Notes under the pieces: model-generated
Told to the model about the DNA's origin: nothing
Databases searched by the model: none
What the model saw: the letters and a program-made list of their open reading frames with translations, nothing else
Made by a program: the position numbers and the translations under genes
Origin: Aurifilum marmelostoma
Taxonomy: Eukaryota > Ascomycota > Sordariomycetes > Diaporthales > Cryphonectriaceae
Length of the DNA: 64,000 nucleotides
Reading direction: 5' to 3'
Assembly: GCA_027559495.1 (NCBI GenBank)
Contig: JAMXSV010000017.1
Location: 1,550,001 to 1,614,000, forward strand
Shown: one piece after another, positions 42,275 to 54,779 of the stretch
Layout: each line of letters begins with the position of its first letter
Numbering within the stretch: the stretch's first letter is position 1

Positions 42275-44351
42275 CCCGTGTTCGGAGTGATTCACTGGAC
42301 CGAGACTGGAAAGAAAGAAAGAAATTCATTCAGAAGGAAGAAAAAAAGAAACGTTTAGCGAGGCGGGGGCTTAGGTTTGGCTGAACTCATGTGAGCTCAA
42401 GGTTGCTGCTACTGCTGTTGTGCATGGAGCGGGACAATGATGGGGTGTGTGCAGGTTGATCTCATTGATGGTGGTGGTGGGTCTGAAAAACCGCCCTTCC
42501 CGTCTCTCCTTGATGTCATATCGAAAGCCCCCAAAGAACCACAGACCCATTTATCGGACCGGCCCGTGAAAGAGACAGCGAGAAAGACACGCGGGACAGT
42601 TGCTCCATTAGTGGGTGCTCATGTGCCCCAGCCACCGCCACCGGTATTCTCGTGCTGCTGGACGTCCCGCCTCGGGCGATCATTGACCACAAGAGCGATG
42701 GTGATGGCGAAAATAGTAATCATGATGCTACGGAGAAAGTGTCCCGTTATCGTGGGACATCTAAGTGGCTTTAGACCTGCAGCCAGCCAAAAAGCCAAAG
42801 AGTCGGACAATAGAAGAAAGTGAAATAGAAAACGCAACCAGTAGCAGGAAATTATATGCCACGCCAACGCACAGTCCTCCTCGTTTTTTTGTTGTTAAAT
42901 TACTGTAATTACTGCATCATGTACAACCTGCTCACATGCCCATCAGTAGCTCTAGAGATGAGTAACACATGAGTGGCTCACATGGTTCAAATCATATTGC
43001 CAGGCTCTGCGCTGCGACCTACCTAGAACGGACTCGTCTCATGCGAGGTACGGAACCGTAGGATGCAACCCGCAGAAGTATATTATCAGCGCGATCTGCA
43101 AGCCCCTGGACTAGACCGGACACAAGAGCGCACGGCAGCACAGCTTATACAAGTTCTCGTCTCCTCCCAAAGAATGTTTTCCTTACATCATCACTGCTCA
43201 GGCGAGCCGCATCAGGAAGCTGGTCGGAATATTTCCCCCGCTCACTAGGTTTCTTAAATCACCTGGAGAGTGTTCTTGTCCATCGAGATGTAAGGTCAGA
43301 TGGCACAGGTAGGTACAAGTAGGACCTATCTATCCCCCTTCTTTCCCCTCACAGGGTAGTAAATATGGTACGATGGCCCCAGTTATAAACCCACGGGTTT
43401 TAGGTTCTGTTCCTTGCTCTATCTGCCGTGATACCGAGACGCTAAGAACGTTTACTTTATTCTTCCCCTTTAATTACACGGAGGACTCGGAATATCTAAA
43501 GTATTGACATAATTACTTTGTAATTATTGTTGCTTGTTGTGTTTGCCAGGTTACAAACTTTCTACTATTGCGAACCGTGGTTGCAGACCTTGTTCTTCTT
43601 GGTCAGAGGGACACTTGTCTAGAGACGCACCTCTGAGGGATGCAAATCTTGGATAAGATAAATGAACAGAAACAAAACAACAGACCCTGCCCCCGACCAT
43701 TACAGCCAGTGCTACCCCAGATGCTCTCGCGTGCCCAAATCCAAAGACATTGACGCTGGATCATGGGGCATCCCGCATGGGTCCCGGCACCCAGAGATAA
43801 TCGCTGTAACCCTCCCCTTCCCAACCCTTTGCAAATCTTGTTATTTTTGATCGGCAAGTTGCCTGCATCTAATTACCTCCTGCAGTTGACAGACACACTG
43901 CAGACATGCATGCATGGTGCCGAGCTGCACGACGACCACCATCAGGTTCCCGAACCGAGTCTATGACTTCTGATCCCAGCGCCCTGGCTTTTCTCTTTTT
44001 GAATTTCCATTCCAGTTGGTGGGAGGGGCCCAGCCAGTCTAAGTGATCATGCCATTCGTGACGCAATATATAAAGAGGGCTGCAGGGCCGTCGTTAATGA
44101 CACTCGAGCGGTCGTATGAGATTCGAGAGGTAGGCGCAGCATATAATCTCTCAACAACTTCACTGTTTGTCTTTGAGAACGACGCCTTGGTTGACTTTCC
44201 TCCTCTGGAAGTGAAACCTTGACAGTTGTAGTCATTCGTTCTTGTTGCTTTGCGTCTTCTTGCCCTCTGCCTAGGGTACATATCCCCATCTGGGTTATCT
44301 CGAAAGTAATTATTGTTGGCAGTCTTCAGCCTGCTTGAGAACTTGCGAATC
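42275..44351. other. 2.1-kb divergent intergenic region
   Basis: Holds the promoters of the PARG-like and GH92 genes, with a TATA box near 44067. ORFs on both strands are short and have no recognisable domain. Confidence 0.5.
44067..44075 (+). promoter_or_regulatory. TATA box of the GH92 gene
   Basis: TATATAAAG about 280 bp upstream of the GH92 ATG. Assignment by sequence and position only. Confidence 0.5.
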
Positions 44352-47150
44352 ATGGCCCTCACCCGAGCTCGTCTCGTCTCGGCCTGGCTGGCGATGACCA
44401 CTGGGGTCCTCGTCTCTGCTCAGAACAACTCCACCGCCGGCAACCTCGGCTACGTCGACCCCCTGATCGGAGCCAGCAACGGTGGAAATGTGTTCGCGGG
44501 CGCCTCTCTGCCCTACGGCATGGCCAAGGCAGTCGCAGACACCAACTCGGGCAGCAACCAGGGCGGTTTCACGCTCGACGGCTCCAACGTGACGGGCTTC
44601 TCCCTCATGCACGACTCGGGCACAGGAGGCTCCCCCTCGCTCGGGAACTTTGCCCTGTTCGCCTACAGCGGCTGCCCTGGGGGAGACATCGACAGATGCG
44701 TGTTTCCCAAGGTCTCCCGCTCGGCATTTGGCACTTTCGACAGCAAGAATGTGGTCGCGGAGCCGGGCTACTTCAGCATCACCCTCAACTCGGGCCTGCA
44801 GACGGAGATGTCCACCACGCAGCACGCCTCGCTGTTCAAGTTCACCTTCCCGGCTTCCTCCTCTTCTGGTGGTGACGACGACGGGGAGCAGAACCCCATC
44901 ATCTTCCAGGACCTCACCGACCTCTCGAACTCGCGCCAGGACAACGGGAGCATCTCCGTCGAGCCCAGCACAGGCCGCATCACAGGCAGCGCCCGCTTCG
45001 TCCCCAGCTTCGCCCAGGGCACCTACACGCTCTACTTCTGCACCGACTTCTCGGGCGCCGACATCTTCGACACCGGCATCTACTCCAACAGCCGCGCCAG
45101 CGCCGACGTCCAGAGCTTCACCATCTCGCGGTCCATCAACGGGTACCCCCTGCCGGGGGGTGCCTTTGTCCGCTTCGCCGCCGGCGGCGGGCCCATCTAT
45201 GCGCGGTCGGCCACGAGCTTCATCAGCACGGAGCAGGCCTGTGCGCATGCCGAGGCCGAGATCCCGGAGTTTGACCTCGACACGGTCAAGGAGGATGCCC
45301 AAGACATCTGGGAGGATAAACTGAGTATCTTCTCAGTCGACTCCACGGGGGTGGACGACTCGTTCTTGACCAACTTCTTCAGCGGAGTCTACAGGACGAT
45401 GATCAACCCTCAGAACTATACTGGCGAGAATCCGCTGTGGTCGAGTGACGAGCCTTATTTTGATTCATTCTATTGGTACGTGTGCTGTCAATAATGCTCT
45501 TTGGGTGCATCAGCTGATTGGTGATGCTGTCAAATAGTCTCTGGGACTCTTTCCGCTCGCAGATCCCGTTCTTGACAATCATTGATCCCACCTCGGTGGA
45601 GGAGATGTTGAGATCTCTGATTGATACATATGTTCATCTTGGCTGGCTGCCCGACTGTCGGATGAGTCTAAGCAAGGGCTACACTCAGGTAAGCAAGCCA
45701 GTTTCTCTTGTATCCAATGTTGATCCGTCAATATGAGGCCGTTCTTGCTAACAGACCTGCTCAGGGTGGATCAAATGCAGACAACGTCCTGGCCGACGGG
45801 TATGTGAAGGGCTTGTCTACCGGTATTGACGTGAGTCCCTCACCCTCTATATGACGTTGCTCATTCCACTATATTCACATTCTTTTTCCAGTGGGACCTT
45901 GGCTACGCAGCCGTCGTGAATGACGCAGAGAACGAGCCCTATGACTGGTGCTGTGAAGGCCGCGGCGGGCTCGACTCGTGGAAGTCCCTATACTACATCC
46001 CCGTGCAGGATTTTGACTACAAGGGCTTCGGCACCATGACCCGCAGCATCTCCCGCACCCTCGAGTACAGCTACAACGACTTCTGCATCTCTCAGATCGC
46101 CGCTGGGCTCAATAACCTAGACGGCCAGGAGAGGTACATTGCCTCCAGCGGCAACTGGGAGAACCTCTTCAAGTCGGACCAGACCTCGCGCTTTGCCAAC
46201 GGCACCGACACGGGCTTTACGGGCTTCTTCCAGCCCAAGTATCTCAATCAGACCTGGGGTTTCCAGGACCCCCTGCAGTGCAGCAATATCGATACTTCAG
46301 GGGCAGCCTGCTCACTGCAGAACACGGGCAGGGAGACGTACGAGAGCAGCATCTGGGAGTACAGCTTGTAAGTCATGATTAGTCTCTCCCAACACCAGAA
46401 AGAATATATGATTGGAACTTTATTAATGCAGAATAAATTTCCTTCTATAGCTTTGTTCCTCACGACCAAGCCGAGCTCATCAACCTCTTTGGCGGCCCCG
46501 ACGCCTTCGTCAGCCGTCTCGACTTCCTCCACGACCAGGGCATCACCTACGTCGGCAACGAGCCCGCCTTCCTCACCATCTTCCAGTACCACTACGCGGG
46601 ACGCCCCGCCCTGTCGGCAAAGCGCAGCCACTTCTACATCCCCGAATACTTCCAGCCCACCCCGGGCGGGCTCTCGGGCAACGAGGACGGCGGCGCCATG
46701 GGCAGCCTAGTGGCCTTCAGCATGATGGGCCTGTTCCCCAACCCGGGCCAGGACGTCTACCTCATCACGCCGCCGTACTTCCCCAGCGTCAGCATCACGC
46801 ACCCCGTCACGCGCAAGACGGCGACCGTGCGCAACGTCAACTTTGACGCGTCGTACAAGGCCATCTATATCCAGTCCGCCACGCTCGACGGGGTCCCCTA
46901 CACCAAGAACTGGCTCGACCACAGCTTCTTCACCGAGGGCAAGGAGCTCGTGCTCACCCTGGGCCGGAACGAGAGCTCGTGGGGCACGCAGGTCGACGAT
47001 CTGCCGCCCAGCCTGAGCGCGTACACGGGCTTCAACGGCACGTCGGCTGGGAAGAGGGCGGCGGCTGGGGGGGCGGCGGGCCAGGTGGCTGGTAGGTCGT
47101 ACAGAAGCAACTTTGAGATGTACCACGCTGGTCTCAGCAAGCTGAATTAG
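44352..47150 (+). CDS. Secreted GH92 alpha-mannosidase
   Basis: Five exons (44352-45475, 45538-45688, 45765-45830, 45892-46367, 46451-47150) join in phase to 838 aa. Residues 1-23 are a signal peptide. The N-terminal beta-domain has VDPLIGASNGGNVFAGASLPYGMAK and TGFSLMHDSGTGG, both typical of GH92. The catalytic domain includes YCLWDSFRSQIP after intron 1, LPDCRMSLSKGYTQGGSNAD, and EPYDWCCEGRGG. Near the end are HYAGRP and NEDGGAMGSLVAFSMMGLFPNPGQDVY, the conserved Glu/Asp-containing block of the family. These calcium-dependent inverting enzymes trim alpha-1,2-mannose (and some other alpha-mannosides) from glycans. Several N-glycosylation sites are present. It is exported and may scavenge mannose or remodel wall mannan; that role is inferred. 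Confidence 0.95.
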
Positions 47151-47428
47151 AATGTAAGAGGTACATTGCAGCGTTGCACCAGTAGATAGCCTGCTGGCGA
47201 ATCAAAATCTAGGAAGACGCGTCCGTTTATTTATTTCCTTGTCTGTCTGTCTGTGCTTGAATATGCTAGTAAAGCTACCCACTATTTAGTACTTGTGTGC
47301 GTCTAATATTGCTTTTCCCACTAGCCCATAATACCCTTGAAACACACAGGAAAGGAAAAAGAAAGGAATATGAAAGGGGAGGGGGGAAAAAAAAAACAAA
47401 CTCTGGAAAGGAAAAACAAAAAAAGATT
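47151..47428. other. Short intergenic segment, GH92 to tRNA
   Basis: Less than 300 bp. It holds A-rich tracts, including the T-run terminator (as read on the - strand) of the tRNA gene. Confidence 0.5.
47418..47424 (-). terminator. Pol III terminator of tRNA-Pro
   Basis: Seven T residues on the - strand begin five bases after the tRNA 3' end, the usual spacing for RNA polymerase III termination. Confidence 0.8.
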
Positions 47429-47546
47429 GGTCCGCGCCCGGGTTTGAACCGAGGACCTCATGCAATCTCAGAAGCCTCTTTGTAGAGAGACTGGGGCTGA
47501 TTATGGAACCCCCGAAGCATGTATGATACCACTACACCACACGGAC
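47429..47546 (-). tRNA. tRNA-Pro (anticodon CGG) with a 46-nt intron
   Basis: Read on the - strand. The acceptor stem pairs GTCCGTG with CGCGGAC (one T-G wobble), with discriminator C at 47429. The anticodon stem pairs CATGC with GCATG. The T arm pairs CTCGG with CCGGG around loop TTCAAAC. The D arm (GTGTAGTGGTATCAT) is like yeast tRNA-Pro. The anticodon triplet CGG is at 47512-47514, followed by G37. The intron spans 47510-47465, after position 37 as in other eukaryotic tRNAs, leaving T38 before the 3' half stem. CGG reads CCG proline codons. The B box GGTTCAAAC and a T7 terminator support expression. The 3' CCA is not encoded, as in eukaryotes. Confidence 0.9.
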
Positions 47547-49941
47547 CTTTTTTATCAGATGACTGTTGGTTGAAGCATTGTTTGCGACGATACAACAAGG
47601 CTGTTGGACGACGCTGGATGGCTGGGCGCTGGCAGCTGGCCCCGGCCCCTGGTCCCAACCTGGAGCCAGCCAGCCAGCCAGCCACTTGCCAGAAATGAAC
47701 CCAGCAGGAGGGACAGGGGCAAAAGGGGAAATGAGACACTTTTGCTCATGGCCTTTGTACTTTCAGTCATAAGTACCCCCTTTCTGGACAATTCTGTGTA
47801 ACACCTGATGCTTGCTGGCAGCCTGGTAATACCAACACACCGCTACTTGAGGAACTGTGTGCTCTCCTGCTGATGAAGGCTGTATGGTTTCTGGTCCACA
47901 TCCCATGCCTGTTCCCCAAGATGGGGTTACTCACCTGTGGCTATTCTGTTTGTCGCCATGATTAGAAAAAGGCTTTGTTTAGTCATTGCTCCTGTGCTTG
48001 ACATCTTGAGTAGAGTTCCCATCAGTATTTTTCAAGACAGATATACACGAATCCCCTTCGAGATGTGTATGGCTGCAGACCACAATAACATGGAGGAGGA
48101 AGGGGACTGTGCTGGGAGTCATTGATTCCCTGATCATATCTCGCAATGGTTGATATAAAGGGCCCTTTTTTTCTCTTTTCCTTTTCTTCTCTTTGCGACA
48201 ATAATTACATGACATGTGGCTGCCTTTTATCAGGCCATGTCCTGCACTGACCTTGTCTGGTTTATAAGGAGCCTTCTGTGAGAGCCGGCCAGTTCATCAA
48301 TGTCCAGGATGTGTATTTTCTATGGATAATGAATAAATGAGCTAATGCTTTCAGATCGAGATTTCCGATATCAGCTCATCAACAAAGTCTAGGTATCTAG
48401 CCAGGACAGCCAGCCAATTACTGACATAATACTATTGTGGAAACTCTTGTTGCTGCAGTCCTGGTTGGCAAGTATAAAAAGTACTCCACAGCTGCAATCT
48501 CTTGAGTATACACACCCCTTTGAGAGCAGCAACACATCTCTTGTAGGACTTTACCGTGCTTATTTAATCATCTCTTGCTCTCCTTGTCTTTTGTTCATGT
48601 GACCAACCAATGCGTGGCTGCACACGAGTCACGACAACCTTGGGAAGGGCACCAGTTCACCAGATCCACACTTCTTCATCCACCTCTACCAGAACCACCA
48701 CCTGAGATCAGCTCTGTGAGACTTGGCAATGGACTAGCCCATACATATGATGTCAATTAGCATGATTTCCCTCAGCCCGGCCACCCCCCTGGAGAAGACC
48801 ATCAGCCCTCTCAGGACGTCGTGATAAAATGGCAGGTCTTCCCCTTTTCAACATAACGCCATTGATATGGCATCATCGATGGGGTCTGCTGCAGCCTACT
48901 TGATAGGCTCATTGCCTGGTAGGTCAAGGCTGGGGTTTGGCCTCTGAATATTCAGACTATCATCTACATGGAGCATCTCTGAAGACACAGTGGACCTGGC
49001 TAGTCGAGAATATGCTTGCATGTAGACCACAGCAGGAAAAAGGACAGTTGATAGGCCAGAGAACAGCAATGACTAACATCCGACTTGTACTCCCGGTCAT
49101 TATCCTGCGTCCCCTCATCTTGGCTGGCCCTGGCCCGAGCCCATGGCTTTTCTCCGTCGGCTGCTCATCATCTCGCATATACGACACAGGGATGGGTTAT
49201 AAGATGAGCAAAGTATGGTACTGCAAACAGCTGATCATGCAGCTAATGAGAGCATGATTCGTTCGGGCGACTGGACCCCGAGGGTACAAGCAAACAAGGG
49301 ACTTGTTCCTTACGGCCCTTCGGAAGTGCGGTGCGGAGAAATACACACGGCATATCGCAATTGCGGTGTGTGGTTGGTCTTGGTGTGCATGCGTCAGCGG
49401 GCTTCCCCCTCACTGCTCAGGTGGGCGATCACTGTGGACGGGTGATTATAGCCTGTGTTCCAATGGTTTCAACCCGGGGAGGGGCATTTGAGCAGTAGTA
49501 ACGAACGGGCTGCCAAGGTTTGTCCCCCTTCCATCCTGTCAGCCCACTTATACGCATCCCATGCTCGTGGCAACTTGCTTGGAAACTAAACTGTGGGGGA
49601 AATCTGGGGAAAAAGCTGGGGGAAGGGGAAAAAGCAGCCCCCCACGCCACCTCCTCTCCCCCACGGCCATGAAGCTGGGGCCCCCAGTGTGTGAAGGATG
49701 ATCTTCCCCTCATCAGAACCCATCAAATAGAGCTATATTGTTGACGACGTGTTGATCCTGGACCCGGCCTCTGCTTTTCTCCCTTCTAATTCCTCGGCCG
49801 TGACTCGGTCTTTCTTCTTCCTCCTTCTCTACGACTAAAACAAGAGACAGACTGTTGGGTTTTGGGAGGTCTTCGTCTCTTCTGTTTTTTTTCTTTCGAC
49901 ATTGACCACATTTTCGTCTGTTATATTTCCAAACTGTTACC
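47547..49941. other. 2.4-kb intergenic region
   Basis: Between the tRNA and the Dal5-type transporter. It includes a (CCAG)5-like repeat near 47665-47684 and a TATAAAAA box at 48473-48480 that precedes a pyrimidine-rich leader-like stretch and no convincing ORF. Confidence 0.5.
48473..48480 (+). promoter_or_regulatory. Orphan TATA box
   Basis: TATAAAAA followed 60-110 bp later by a T/C-rich leader-like segment. The only ORF beyond it (48575-48760, 61 codons) has no recognisable motif, so this may drive a non-coding RNA or nothing. Confidence 0.3.
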
Positions 49942-52029
49942 ATGGGCAGCAAGCTCGGTGACAGCCCACAGGCTGAGCATATCCACGATGCCAGCGGAGA
50001 CGAGAACGTCGATGCCGAGACCAGGGAGCATCTGCAGCGGCTAACGCCAGAGGAGCTTGCAGTTGAGAAGAAGCTGAAGAAGAAGATTGATTTCAGGATC
50101 ATGCCCCTGACAGTCTTGATTTATCTCATGAACTACATTGATCGGTAGGTCGGTCTACGTCCTCTAGTATTGCGTCTTTACACTGCAAATTCTGCGGAAT
50201 TGCTGAATAATGTTGTTGTAAACAGAAACAATTATGCCGCTGCCCGGCTTCAAGGCCTCCAAGATGACCTGGGAATGTCCGACAACCAATATCAGATTGG
50301 TCTCTCGACCTTGTTTGTCGGTTATGTCCTGATGCAGGTGCCTTCAAACGCTCTATTGAACTATGCTGGACGTCCGTCCATCTACATTGGTTTTTTTGTA
50401 AGGCACCCGCTCCGGCTCTACAGCAGCAGCCTTTTGTTATCCAGCCTCGGCAGAAGAGGACTTGGGGAAGTGAGAGGAGCGCTGTGGCTTACAAAACATC
50501 TGTCAACAGACGACTGTTTGGGGACTGGTCTCTGCCCTTACCAGCCAGGTTAAGAGTCCCGGTGGCATCATTGCAGCACGGTTTATTCTCGGATTTGTTG
50601 AAGCCCGTGAGTAGTCTCCTCTCTCAAGTAACTTTTGCGTCTTGACTTGCAAATTATCCTAACATGGAAAATTACAGCCTTCTTCGCCGGCATCCTGTTC
50701 TACCTCTCCAAATGGTACACCAAAGAAGAACTTTCCCTGCGCATGGCCATCTTCTATTCCGGCTCCCTCATCAGCGGCGCCTTCGGAAACCTGATCGCCG
50801 CTGGTATCCTGAACGGTTTGGCTGGGCGGCGTGGGTACGCCGCGTGGCAATGGTTGTATATCATGGAGGGAACCATCACCATCTTTGTGAGTCTTAGTCT
50901 CCAGATCGCATTCGTTGCTAGATGCTTCACAACACAACAGCATTTATGTACCAGTGACAGACTTTCTGACAAAAAAAAATGCGCCCCCAAAAAACAGTTT
51001 GGGCTCCTATTGATGCTCGTCCTGCCCGACTTCCCAGACACGTGGAAGAGCCTGTCCGACCAAGAGCGCCACGTCGCCAACCGACGCCTGGCCGTCGAGG
51101 CCGCCGAGGCCGATATTGACGAGAAGAACGGCATGTCCCACCTGCGCGGGATCAAGCTGGCCCTCACAGACCCCAAGACATACCTCCTCGCCATTGCCTA
51201 CCATGGCCAGACGGGCGCCGCGGGCATCCAGAATTATTTCCCTACCCTTACCGAGACTGTGACCTCGAACCATATTGATGCCCTGCTGCTGTGTGCGCCA
51301 CCGTACCTGTTCATGGTCGTCTGGTCCTTTGCGCACTCACGGACTTCGGACCACCTCAAGAAGCGGTTCTGGTTCTTTGTGTACCCGATGCCCATCGCAA
51401 TTATTGGTTTTATCGGTAATTACGCCTTGTCTCTTTTGGTCCTCCCCTCTCTTATAGTGTGTCTCTCGTTCATCTGCTGACAATCACCTAGTGTTCATGA
51501 CAACCAGCAGCTTCGGAGCTCGATACTTCAGTCTCTTCCTGCAGATTTTTGTTTTCGCAATGAACGGCTCGCTCTATGCCTGTAAGAAACAATCCCTTTT
51601 CCGGGGCTCTCTTCTGGGCACGATAGGCCTGAATTGTTTCTGACCATTGACTAATCTCTACTATCATCACCAGGGATCTCCTCCTCTATCCCCCGCCCCC
51701 CAGCAAAGCGCGCCGCCGCCTTCGCCTTCATCAACTCCGTAGGCAACGCCGCCTCCATCTGGACCCCATTCACCTACCGAACCCAGGATGCCCCGTACTA
51801 CCGCCCCGCCCTCGGGATCTGCATCGGCCTGCTTTGCATTTCCTTCATCTGCGCCCTGGCCCTGCGCTTACTGCTGCAGAGTCAGAACAAGAGGCTGGCG
51901 AGGATGGACGACTCCAGTGCCCAGCTCACGCAGAAGGACACGAGGAAGCTGCAGCTGACGGCCGAGGTGGAGGGCATCAGTCTCGAGGAGGCCAGGAGCC
52001 TGCAGAGGGGATTCCGATATGTGATCTGA
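49942..52029 (+). CDS. MFS transporter, anion:cation symporter family (Dal5/Tna1-like)
   Basis: Seven exons (49942-50144, 50226-50397, 50510-50606, 50678-50886, 50998-51415, 51492-51581, 51674-52029) join in phase to 514 aa. The N-terminal polar segment is followed by KKIDFRIMPLTVLIYLMNYIDR-NNYAAAR, the first helix and loop typical of fungal allantoate/nicotinate/vitamin permeases. Other family marks are YQIGLSTLFVGYVLMQVPSN and FFAGILFYLSKWYTKEEL. It has the usual 12 helices with a long loop between helices 6 and 7. Substrates in the family are organic anions such as allantoate, nicotinate, biotin precursors, or tartrate; this one is not predictable. Plasma membrane. The leader before the ATG is T/C-rich. 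Confidence 0.92.
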
Positions 52030-52571
52030 GGGTGTCGTGCGCGTGTGATGAGTCTTTTCCTGCGCGTTTGGTGTGTCTGAAAAGGACTCCCGCATTGGTC
52101 TGGTTTTTATGTATTTGCTGGATCATTCTTACGACGTGTATCGCCTTATCTTGGCTTCATTGTCCTCAAAAGAGGAATGAGAGAGGAGACTGCAATTTAT
52201 TTGCCTAAACAAGAGGAAAGCAAGACAGCGCCCTGTTGTGGCGATGCCCCATCACTTGTGAGGTCTATTCTAAGGGTTCCCAGCGGCGAAGCAGATTCAG
52301 AATCCTTTTGAATCTCAAAGAAACTGTTCTTCCCTCGAGTCCGAAGTACAGACAAATCTATAATTGTCTGGGCAAACCCATCGTTGGTGGCCCACCTCGA
52401 ACATGGAGTTATGTAGACCGCTCGGGAAACCCGAGACGGCAGAGCCGGGATCCGCCCAAGCCAACTCCGATCTGCCAGCTCCAATTTCACATTTCTCCAT
52501 TCTCACACATAATCTCACACTCACACACACCGACTCACTGGCTCACCACAACACCCACACCACACGTCAAG
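52030..52571. other. Intergenic region, transporter to dehydratase
   Basis: About 540 bp in head-to-tail orientation. Contains CA-rich leader-like sequence before 52572. No gene supported. Confidence 0.5.
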
Positions 52572-53358
52572 ATGGGCGTGCTCGAGGGTGCCTTTCCCCA
52601 GTGGGCCTATCTCATAGGCTACAACACCGTATCTTCCTTATTGTGGCTCTCCGTCTTTGTGTGGACGGGGCTGACAGCTGTGACGGATGGCCTCAACGGT
52701 GTCTATCCCGCCGTGAGAACTCTTGTGCTCTTTGCGCAGAGCTTGGCTGGTCTAGAGATCCTGCATGCTCTTATAGGTAACTCATACACTCAATCACCGG
52801 GTGCTTCACTTATAAAACATCGCTACTCTCACTGACCAAAACAAAAAAAATTCCAGGCCTCGTCCACGCCCCCGTCCTCACCACCTTTGTCCAGGTAGCA
52901 GGCCGCCTCACCGTCCTCTGGATCGTCATCGAGGCCTACCCAGCTGCCGCCCAGACGAACCCCTTCTACACATCCATGGTCCTGGCCTGGGCCGCCGCCG
53001 ACGTGGTCCGGTACCTGTACTTCGCCACCAGGCTCGTCGGCGGACACCAGTACGGCAGGCTGATCTGGCTGCGGTATAGTGCCTTTTATGTGCTGTACCC
53101 GGTGGGCATCGCGAGCGAGGTGGGCGTTGTGGCTGCGGCTGTTTCGGAGGCCTGGAGGGCCGGAGATCGGGGCTTTGCGTGGGGTTATGTTGCTGCTGCT
53201 ACGCTGTACCTCCCTGGTAAGTTTGTTTTGCATCTAAATGATCTGTTCGAATGTATGGCATATGCGATGATGAACAAAAGCTGACGACCCATTTCAAAGC
53301 TGCACCTACGCTTTTCAACCATATGCGCAGGCAGAGGCGAAAAGTTCTTGCTTCTGAC
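52572..53358 (+). CDS. PHS1: Very-long-chain 3-hydroxyacyl-CoA dehydratase (PHS1/HACD-type)
   Basis: Three exons (52572-52776, 52857-53216, 53300-53358) join in phase to 207 aa. It is a multi-helix ER membrane protein of the PTPLA family. Tyr149 and Glu156 in RYSAFYVLYPVGIASE match the numbering of the catalytic Tyr149 and Glu156 of yeast Phs1, which is strong support. The C-terminus FNHMRRQRRKSSCF is basic and cytosolic; the terminal RRK may aid ER retention. It removes water from 3-hydroxyacyl-CoA in the third step of the fatty-acid elongation cycle, feeding sphingolipid synthesis. In yeast the gene is essential. It converges with the TauD-like gene 139 bp downstream. Confidence 0.95.
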
Positions 53359-53497
53359 AGGAAGTAGAAAAAAAATATTGTCATTCTAGTTTCTGAAGAC
53401 GAGAAAGACAATAAAGACCAATGGATGTTGTTCAATCTCGCTGTATCGCCAATCTTCACCGCCATCATCAGAACCATTATCATCACCAAAGACTCCT

Positions 53498-54779
53498 TCA
53501 AAATGGAGGAAGTCCAAGCGCCTCCGTCCTCGACGCGCTGTTGGGATCGAGGTACGGCTCCTCGCCGATACCCACTGCCCTGTTCCCAAACCTCTCGCCC
53601 TGATAATCGAACGTCGCGCTGTGGAAGGCACTCCTGTTGTCCCAGATGGCTGCGAGGTATGTCAGCTTTCACGAGACCTCCCGTTTCGTTCTTGTACGGC
53701 GTCGTGCCGAAGAGGGCAACCAAGACACTTCAACTCACCGATATCGTTCTTGTTGCGCCACTTGAACCGAACCTGCAGGTCATGGTTGTCGAGGATCATG
53801 CGGTAGAATTTATCCAGCAGCTCCCTGGACTCGTCGGCCTCGAGCTCGTTGATGCGCTTGGGGAACGGCCCCACGGCAAAGATACTCTTCCAGCCCGTCA
53901 CCGGGTTCGTCCTCACCACAGGATGCACCGACGCCAGGTCCTTGCCCACGTTCAGGGGGCTTCCCCGGGGCTGGTCATAGATGACCACATTCGGATCCCT
54001 CTCGGCCGCCTGGATAAACCCGTCTCCGACAAAAGTAGCCGTCAGACCTTCAAAGAACTTCTGGTATGGCCGCGAGAACCGGTCATACAGCTCATAGCCG
54101 CTCGCCCAGCAGGTATCCCCGCCCGTTTCGGGCAGCACCGTCAGCCGCAGTGACGTGTAGTCGGCCGGGCAGGCCTCGAACTGGATGTCCGAGTGCCAGC
54201 GGGCGGAGTCGTATCGGCGCTTGTTGGGCTGGTTGCTGTGCTGGAACATCTTCTTGCGGGCCACGGAGCTGATGTGGCTGATCTCGTTGTCGCCCACGCC
54301 GAACTCGCTGGTGCTGTTGAGCACCGGGTGGATGTGGAGGGTCGAGGTCGGGGGCTTGCCTGACGCCACGCCTAGCCTCTGGACAAAGTCTTTCTGGAGC
54401 TCGTTGGTCAGGTTATCCTGGGCGCGGAAGAAGACCACGCCGCGCTGAGAGACTGGATGATGACTGTCAGCAGGAGTGATCATGGACAAAGGCATACACA
54501 TGCAGCCGAAGAAGAACAGAAAGGGAGGAGGGACAGTGATGAATAAGTGAGTCACGAACTGGTGATGGCGAGGTCGCGCAGGACCTCATCAGCATTGGGA
54601 GCGTTCAGCACGTCGTCGACAATGTTGACGCCCAGAAACTCGCGACCAATGACGGGCGTTGTGTCCTCGTACGAAAAGTCCTTGAGCGCACCGCTGAGCT
54701 GCAGTGGTTTGGGATAGTCCCTTGCCCCAGCCTGGGACGAGGAATGGATAGGGAGATCGGAGGTGATTCCTGGCGCCAT
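53498..54779 (-). CDS. TauD/TfdA-type 2-oxoglutarate dioxygenase (sulfonate-dioxygenase-like)
   Basis: Three exons (54779-54560, 54452-53739, 53649-53498) join in phase to 361 aa. Iron ligands are visible: His160 and Asp162 in RWHSDIQFE, and distal His321 in NRSAFHSATFD. The 2-oxoglutarate arginine is Arg335 in NRAVGIGEEP. The N-terminal region has REFLGVNIVDDV and RGVVFFRAQ, both usual in the family. It resembles yeast Jlp1-like sulfonate/taurine or herbicide-type dioxygenases, which release sulfite or hydroxylate carboxylic acids. Exon 3 reaches across the final conserved block and ends LGLPPF. No signal peptide, so cytosolic. The specific substrate is not predictable. Confidence 0.92.

Noticed and set aside
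44310..45302. 330-codon open frame antisense to the GH92 gene
   Set aside because: Same reason; the sense strand has intact family motifs, a signal peptide and spliced exons.
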